64,000 nt of DNA from Mycolicibacterium iranicum. GTDB taxonomy: Bacteria; Actinomycetota; Actinomycetes; Mycobacteriales; Mycobacteriaceae. Position numbers and translations under genes: made by a program. Shown piece after piece: positions 59,901 through 64,000 of the stretch. The stretch covers positions 59,229 through 123,228 of the forward strand of contig NZ_LWCS01000019.1 of NCBI RefSeq assembly GCF_001650495.1. Direction: 5' to 3'. Within the stretch, counting starts at the first letter, position 1. Every line of letters begins with the position of its first letter. The notes below the pieces were generated by a model that was not told the DNA's origin, did not search any database, and saw only the letters and a list, made by a program, of their open reading frames with translations.

Positions 59901-61327
59901 CCGCCGCGACCATAGGCGCACTCGTCGTCGTCCTCGTCCTGTTTTTCGCGCTGCTGTCGGTCCGGTTGCATGCCGGCCTCGCGCTGATGGTGTCGGCACT
60001 GGTCGGCGTGCTGATCCTGCGCGGCACCGGTGCCGGCGTCAGCACTGTTGCCAATCAACCGTTCTCGACGGCGGCCGACTATTCCCTGACGATCATTCCC
60101 CTGTTCATCGTGATGGGTGTGTTCGCCGTTCGGGCCGGACTCGCCCAGGCGGCCTTCGACCTGGCCACCTCCGCGTTCCGGCGGCTCCCGGGTGGTCCCG
60201 CGCTGGCCTCCCTGGCCGGATCCGGGATGTTCGCCGCGGTCACCGGGTCCAGCGTCGCCACCGTCGCGACGATGGCGCGGGTGTCGACCGATGCGATCGT
60301 GCGCGCCGGCTACAACATCCGACTCGCCGCGGGTGTGGTCTGCGCCGGCGGCACGCTCGGCGTGCTCATTCCGCCGTCGATCGTCCTCGTGCTCTACGGC
60401 GTCGTCACGGAGGAGAGCATCGGTCAGTTGCTCATCGCTGGGATCGGCCCCGGGTTGCTCACCATCGCGGCCTACGCGGTGACGATCGTCGCGCTGGTGG
60501 CATGGCAGCGCCGCCGAGTCGCCGATCGGGAACTGGTGCGTGTCGGAGCCGGATCCGATTCGGCCAGCGACGAAGTCGTCGACGGACGGGACGAAGTCGT
60601 CGACGGACGGGACGAAGTCGTCGACGGACGGGACGAAGTCGCCGATGAGCCTGGCGAACCGACCGGGCGTGACATCACCGGATTCCTCTATCTGGTCGTC
60701 ATCTTCGCGGTGTCTGTCGGCACGATCTATCTGGGTGTGGCCACCCCCACCGAGGCGGCGTCGTTCGGGGCCTTCGCCGCACTGATCATCCTGCTGCTGC
60801 GCAGCCGTCCCGCTGCGTGGCTGCGCAATGTCGAAGAGTCGCTGCGGGAGGCGGTCGGGCTGACCGCGATGACCTTCCTGCTGATGGTCGGTGCCGGCGT
60901 GTTCACCTACGTGCTGGCGCTCAGTGGGGCAAGCACCAGCCTGGTGAATGCCGTGACGGCCGCGGACCTGCCGCCGTACGTGGTCCTGGTGGCTTGCCTG
61001 GCGGTGCTGCTGCCGCTGGGCATGTTCCTCGACGGCATCTCGATGATTCTCATCGCCGCTCCGCTCTTGCATCCCATCCTGACGGGCTACGGCTTCGACG
61101 GCATCTGGATTGGTGTCCTGATCGTGAAGGTCGCGGAGATGGCGCTCATCACGCCTCCGGTGGGCATGAACGCGTTCGTCTACTCGGGGGCGGTGCGCGA
61201 GGCTGACCTGGGCCGGGTGTTCCGCGGCATCGTGCCGTTCGTGGCGGCCGACCTCGTCGTCGTCGCGGTGCTGATCGCATTCCCTGCGGTCGTCACGTTC
61301 CTGCCCTCGATGTCGGGCGCCCAGTAG
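59897..61327 (+). CDS. dctM: TRAP transporter large permease subunit
   Basis: A 476-residue DctM permease with about twelve helices. Family hallmarks are GSSVATVATMARV in the first half, the re-entrant loop GGTLGVLIPPSIVLVLYGV and its counterpart LPLGMFLDGISMILIAAPLLHPIL, and ITPPVGMNAFV. Between the two halves a cytosolic loop at about 215-255 contains the residue unit DEVVDGR repeated three times, from a tandem DNA repeat. Such an acidic insert is not part of the family. Confidence 0.92.
   Translation: MTAATIGALVVVLVLFFALLSVRLHAGLALMVSALVGVLILRGTGAGVSTVANQPFSTAADYSLTIIPLFIVMGVFAVRAGLAQAAFDLATSAFRRLPGGPALASLAGSGMFAAVTGSSVATVATMARVSTDAIVRAGYNIRLAAGVVCAGGTLGVLIPPSIVLVLYGVVTEESIGQLLIAGIGPGLLTIAAYAVTIVALVAWQRRRVADRELVRVGAGSDSASDEVVDGRDEVVDGRDEVVDGRDEVADEPGEPTGRDITGFLYLVVIFAVSVGTIYLGVATPTEAASFGAFAALIILLLRSRPAAWLRNVEESLREAVGLTAMTFLLMVGAGVFTYVLALSGASTSLVNAVTAADLPPYVVLVACLAVLLPLGMFLDGISMILIAAPLLHPILTGYGFDGIWIGVLIVKVAEMALITPPVGMNAFVYSGAVREADLGRVFRGIVPFVAADLVVVAVLIAFPAVVTFLPSMSGAQ
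60569..60640 (+). repeat. In-frame 21-bp tandem repeat within dctM
   Basis: Three identical 21-bp units occupy 60569-60589, 60590-60610 and 60611-60631, followed by a partial fourth copy. The unit encodes DEVVDGR and keeps frame, so copy-number changes alter loop length by seven residues without breaking the gene. Perfect identity implies recent expansion. Confidence 0.95.
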
Positions 61328-61396
61328 CCCGTTCCCGCCCCCGGGTAGTTCCGATGACATTGTCGGGGTACCCGGGTCTGCGTGAGTATGACTGGT

Positions 61397-62476
61397 ATGG
61401 CGTTGCCCGTAAGACCGCCGCTGGAGCCGATGCTGGCCAAGGCTGCGACCAAGGTGCCCGGCGAACCCGGGGTGTGGTCCTACGAACCCAAGTGGGACGG
61501 CTTCCGGGCACTGGTTTTCCGCGACGGCGACGACGTGGTGTTGCTGTCGCGCAGCGGAAAGGACCTGGCGCGGTACTTCCCGGAGGTAGTGGACTCTGTG
61601 CGCGACGAGCTGGCACCCCGCTGCGTACTCGACGGTGAGATCGTCGTCCCTCGAGAGATCGGCGGACGGACCCGCCTGGACTGGGAATCGCTGAGCCAGC
61701 GCATCCATCCCGCCGAGTCGCGGGTGCGCAAGCTTTCCGTGGAGACGCCCGCGCATTTCATCGGGTTCGACGCCCTCGCCGTCGGGGACACCTCGCTGAT
61801 GAAAGAGCCGTTCCGCGTGCGCCGCGAGGCCCTGACCGAGGGGGTTCACGAGAAGCAGTGGTGCCACGTCACGCGGACCACCGAGGACCCCGTACTCGGC
61901 GCGCAGTGGCTGCAGGAGTTCGAGGGCGCCGGCCTCGACGGCGTGATCGCCAAGCGTCTCGACGGGCCGTATCTTCCCGGAAAGCGGGAGATGATCAAGG
62001 TCAAACACCACCGCGACGCCGATTGCGTCGCCATGGGTTACCGGATCCACAAGAGCGGCGAAGGTATCGGATCGATCCTGCTCGGTTTGTACCGCGACGA
62101 CGGTGAGCTCCAAATGGTCGGCGGCGCAGCGTCGTTCACCGCCAAGGCAAGGCTGTCGCTGCTCGCCGATCTGGAACCTCTGCGTATCGGTGACGACATG
62201 CGCGACGGTGAACCCAGCCGGTGGAACTCCGCCGCCGACAAACGCTGGATACCCGTCCGGCCCGAGAAGGTCTGCGAGGTCGCCTACGACCAGATGGAGG
62301 GCAACCAGGAGCACGACGGCAGGCGGTTCCGGCACGCCGTGAAGTTCCTGCGCTGGCGGCCCGACCGCGATCCGCAGAGTTGTCGGTTCGATCAGCTCGA
62401 CGTGCCGCTGCACTTCGACCTCTACGACGTCCTGGAGACCGGGGCGAGCGAAGCGACGGGAAGGGTGGCCCGCTGA
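61397..62476 (+). CDS. ligC: ATP-dependent DNA ligase (LigC)
   Basis: A 359-residue minimal ligase, paralogous to the one at 53388-54464. Nucleophile Lys32 in YEPKWDGFRA; motif III FIGFDALAVG; motif IV GLDGVIAKRL; motif V IKVKHHRDADCVAMGY; OB domain with RHAVKFLRWRPDRDP. ATG 61397 is chosen because the paralogue begins with the same LPV-PP-PML pattern; ATG 61388 and GTG 61382 are alternatives. Its stop overlaps the next gene by one base. In mycobacteria LigC works with the Prim-PolC/PolDom enzyme beside it. Confidence 0.93.
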   Translation: MALPVRPPLEPMLAKAATKVPGEPGVWSYEPKWDGFRALVFRDGDDVVLLSRSGKDLARYFPEVVDSVRDELAPRCVLDGEIVVPREIGGRTRLDWESLSQRIHPAESRVRKLSVETPAHFIGFDALAVGDTSLMKEPFRVRREALTEGVHEKQWCHVTRTTEDPVLGAQWLQEFEGAGLDGVIAKRLDGPYLPGKREMIKVKHHRDADCVAMGYRIHKSGEGIGSILLGLYRDDGELQMVGGAASFTAKARLSLLADLEPLRIGDDMRDGEPSRWNSAADKRWIPVRPEKVCEVAYDQMEGNQEHDGRRFRHAVKFLRWRPDRDPQSCRFDQLDVPLHFDLYDVLETGASEATGRVAR

Positions 62477-63528
62477 TGGCAAGTCCGGCAACCGAAATCG
62501 ACGTCGACGGGGTCAAGGTTCGGCTGACCAATCCCGACAAGCCCTATTTCCCGAAGCTCGGTTCTGCCGGTACCAAAGGCAAGCTTGTCGACTACTACCT
62601 GTCGGTTGCCGACAGGATGGTCACACTGCTGCGGGACCGGCCGGTGCACCTGCAGCGGTTTCCCGACGGCATCGAGGGCGAGGAGATCTACCAGAAGCGG
62701 ATACCGCAGAAGCATCCCGACTACCTCGAAACATGCACTGTCACATTCCCTTCGGGACGCACCGCCGACGCGTTGAAGATCACCCATCCGTCGGCGATCG
62801 TCTGGGCGGCGCAGATGGGCACCGTCACGCTGCACCCGTGGCAGGTGCGTTGCCCGGACACCGAGCACCCCGACGAGCTGCGCATCGATCTCGACCCGCA
62901 ACCGGGCACCGGCTTCGCCGAGGCCCGCGAGGTGGCCACCGGTGTCCTCAAACCGCTGCTCGACGAGCTGGGTCTGGTCGGTTACCCGAAGACCTCGGGT
63001 GGACGCGGCGTGCACGTCTTCCTGCGCATCGCGACCGACTGGGATTTCATCGCGGTGCGCCGCGCCGGTATCGCACTGGCTCGTGAAGTGGAGCGGCGTG
63101 CCCCCGATGCGGTGACGACGTCGTGGTGGAAAGAGGAACGGGGCGAGCGGCTTTTCATCGACTACAACCAGAACGCCAGGGACCGGACGTTTGCGTCGGC
63201 CTACTCCGCCCGCAAGACGCCGATCGCGACGGTGTCGACACCGCTGACGTGGGATGAGCTGCGCGACGCAGAACCCGACGACTACACGATCCAGACGGTG
63301 CCGGACTTCGTCGCGTCGAGACCCGACCCGTGGGCGGGTATCGACGAGAACGCCCAATCGATCGATGTGCTCCTGGACATGGTCAAGGCCGACGAGGAGG
63401 AACGCGGCGAAGGAGATCTGCCGTATCCGCCCAGCTATCCGAAGATGCCGGGCGAACCGCCCCGTGTGCAACCGAGCAAGAAGGTGGCTGCGCACTGGGA
63501 TGAAGCAGGCAACCGCGTCGTGGACTGA
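62476..63528 (+). CDS. LigD-like polymerase-domain (PolDom / Prim-PolC) protein
   Basis: A 350-residue stand-alone archaeo-eukaryotic primase-polymerase. Motif I is ELRIDLDPQPG (two metal Asp), motif II TSGGRGVHVFL (Ser and His), and motif III LFIDYNQNARDRTFASAYSAR (Asp). The N-terminal IDVDGVKVRLTNPDKPYFPK is shared with LigD polymerase domains. It fills gaps with ribonucleotides in end joining or excision repair. Overlap with the ligase stop by one base shows they are an operon, as in M. tuberculosis Rv3730c-Rv3731 as I recall. Confidence 0.93.
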   Translation: MASPATEIDVDGVKVRLTNPDKPYFPKLGSAGTKGKLVDYYLSVADRMVTLLRDRPVHLQRFPDGIEGEEIYQKRIPQKHPDYLETCTVTFPSGRTADALKITHPSAIVWAAQMGTVTLHPWQVRCPDTEHPDELRIDLDPQPGTGFAEAREVATGVLKPLLDELGLVGYPKTSGGRGVHVFLRIATDWDFIAVRRAGIALAREVERRAPDAVTTSWWKEERGERLFIDYNQNARDRTFASAYSARKTPIATVSTPLTWDELRDAEPDDYTIQTVPDFVASRPDPWAGIDENAQSIDVLLDMVKADEEERGEGDLPYPPSYPKMPGEPPRVQPSKKVAAHWDEAGNRVVD

Positions 63529-63551
63529 CCCGTACGGCTACCCTGCTGGGC

Positions 63552-64000
63552 ATGGCGAAAGCTACGCTCCGAAAGTTGCTCGCTGCCGTGGCGATCGTCG
63601 GGATGCTCGCCAGCGGTATCGGCATCGCCTCCTTCGTGATCTTCGGCAGCCGTGACCAGCAGCAGGAAGCGACCTCGCCCCGATACACGCCGCCGACACC
63701 GCCGCCGCCGTCTGTGCCGACGGCCAAGGAGTTCCAGATCACCGTCAACGTCACCGCCTCGCAGTGCGACCCGAGCAATACCGTCTGCCTGTACACGTAC
63801 ACGATCGACCCCAAATATGTTGGCCTGCATCCGTTCCCGGAAACGCCCTTCACCGTGGAGTACGAGGTGGTCGGCGGCCTGGCGCCGCAGCCCGGCAAGT
63901 TCACGGTCACCGGCCAGCAAGCCGAAATTCTCAAAGACGTCACCGTCGAGGTCGCGCCGGGTGCCCGGCTGTCGGCCAACGTCCTCAATGTCGTCGAAGG
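63552..64000 (+). CDS. Membrane-anchored or secreted protein, 3' cut by window
   Basis: The open frame from ATG 63552 runs to the window edge (149 residues seen). It has a basic N-terminus and a hydrophobic helix VAIVGMLASGIGIASFVIFG at about 13-33 without an obvious cleavage site, then a proline-rich linker (YTPPTPPPPSVPT) and a beta-rich extracytoplasmic domain with two cysteines (SQCDPSNTVC). Function unknown. It starts 23 bp after the polymerase gene. Confidence 0.7.
   Translation, partial: MAKATLRKLLAAVAIVGMLASGIGIASFVIFGSRDQQQEATSPRYTPPTPPPPSVPTAKEFQITVNVTASQCDPSNTVCLYTYTIDPKYVGLHPFPETPFTVEYEVVGGLAPQPGKFTVTGQQAEILKDVTVEVAPGARLSANVLNVVE

Noticed and set aside
59567..62491. A 974-codon minus-strand open frame across the TRAP and ligase genes
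   Set aside because: It is antisense to dctQ, dctM and ligC, which have clear family motifs. The His/Arg/Asp-rich translation is the usual shadow of GC-rich codon bias.

Overview
This window is chromosomal DNA of a GC-rich, environmental, fast-growing mycobacterium (Mycolicibacterium type). The evidence is mycobacterial marker families (LpqH-type lipoproteins, a DUF732 secreted protein, an F420-type luciferase-like oxidoreductase, LigC ligases with a stand-alone PolDom polymerase) and a gene order at 1.5-10 kb that matches what I remember of M. tuberculosis Rv3752c-Rv3761c in inverted orientation. I see no insertion sequence, integrase, CRISPR array or phage gene.

Layout. 0-10.3 kb: conserved housekeeping block with an SDR, histidine phosphatase, FadE36-like phosphotransferase, transglutaminase-like protein, the proXVWZ osmoprotectant ABC importer, a glycolipid-binding-domain protein, tyrA, a TadA partner, tadA and tRNA-Ser(CGA) with a terminator. 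10.3-14.7 kb: CsbD, then a tight minus-strand operon encoding 2-oxoacid dehydrogenase E1 alpha and beta, a free lipoyl domain, an acyl carrier protein, a ketoacyl synthase III and an SDR; this is the most unusual module here. 15-20.3 kb: a secreted protein, then a mannitol-type PTS IICBA with a DeoR regulator and a divergent zinc polyol-type dehydrogenase. 20.3-31.8 kb: hydrolase, oxidoreductases, secreted proteins and lipoproteins, tgt, a P450, a LysR regulator with two SDRs, and an amine oxidase. 31.9-36.2 kb: a sulfide-detoxification locus (TauE, rhodanese, persulfide-dioxygenase-like MBL-rhodanese, sulfide:quinone reductase-like) around a promoter with four CsoR/CstR-like palindromes. 36.2-39.4 kb: an amino-acid ABC importer with a fused receptor-permease, then gluQRS.

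39.4-49.9 kb: a GntR-controlled amino-alcohol and diol module. It holds the 1-amino-2-propanol enzymes known from the mycobacterial RMM microcompartment (SDR dehydrogenase, kinase, class III PLP phospho-lyase, permease), but no shell protein, next to a B12-dependent diol dehydratase whose large and medium subunits are fused and whose partners lack the usual N-terminal extensions. Both routes should give propanal. 50-56 kb: F420-type oxidoreductase, arylsulfatase, LigC-like ligase and an Orn/Lys/Arg decarboxylase. 55.9-61.3 kb: a GntR/FCD-regulated operon with an HpcH/HpaI aldolase, a nitrilase-family amidase and a complete DctPQM TRAP importer, whose DctM carries an in-frame 21-bp tandem repeat. 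61.4-64 kb: a second LigC, a PolDom primase-polymerase and the start of a membrane-anchored protein cut by the window edge.

Limits: functions were assigned by reading motifs and gene order, with no database search. Operator calls are by eye.
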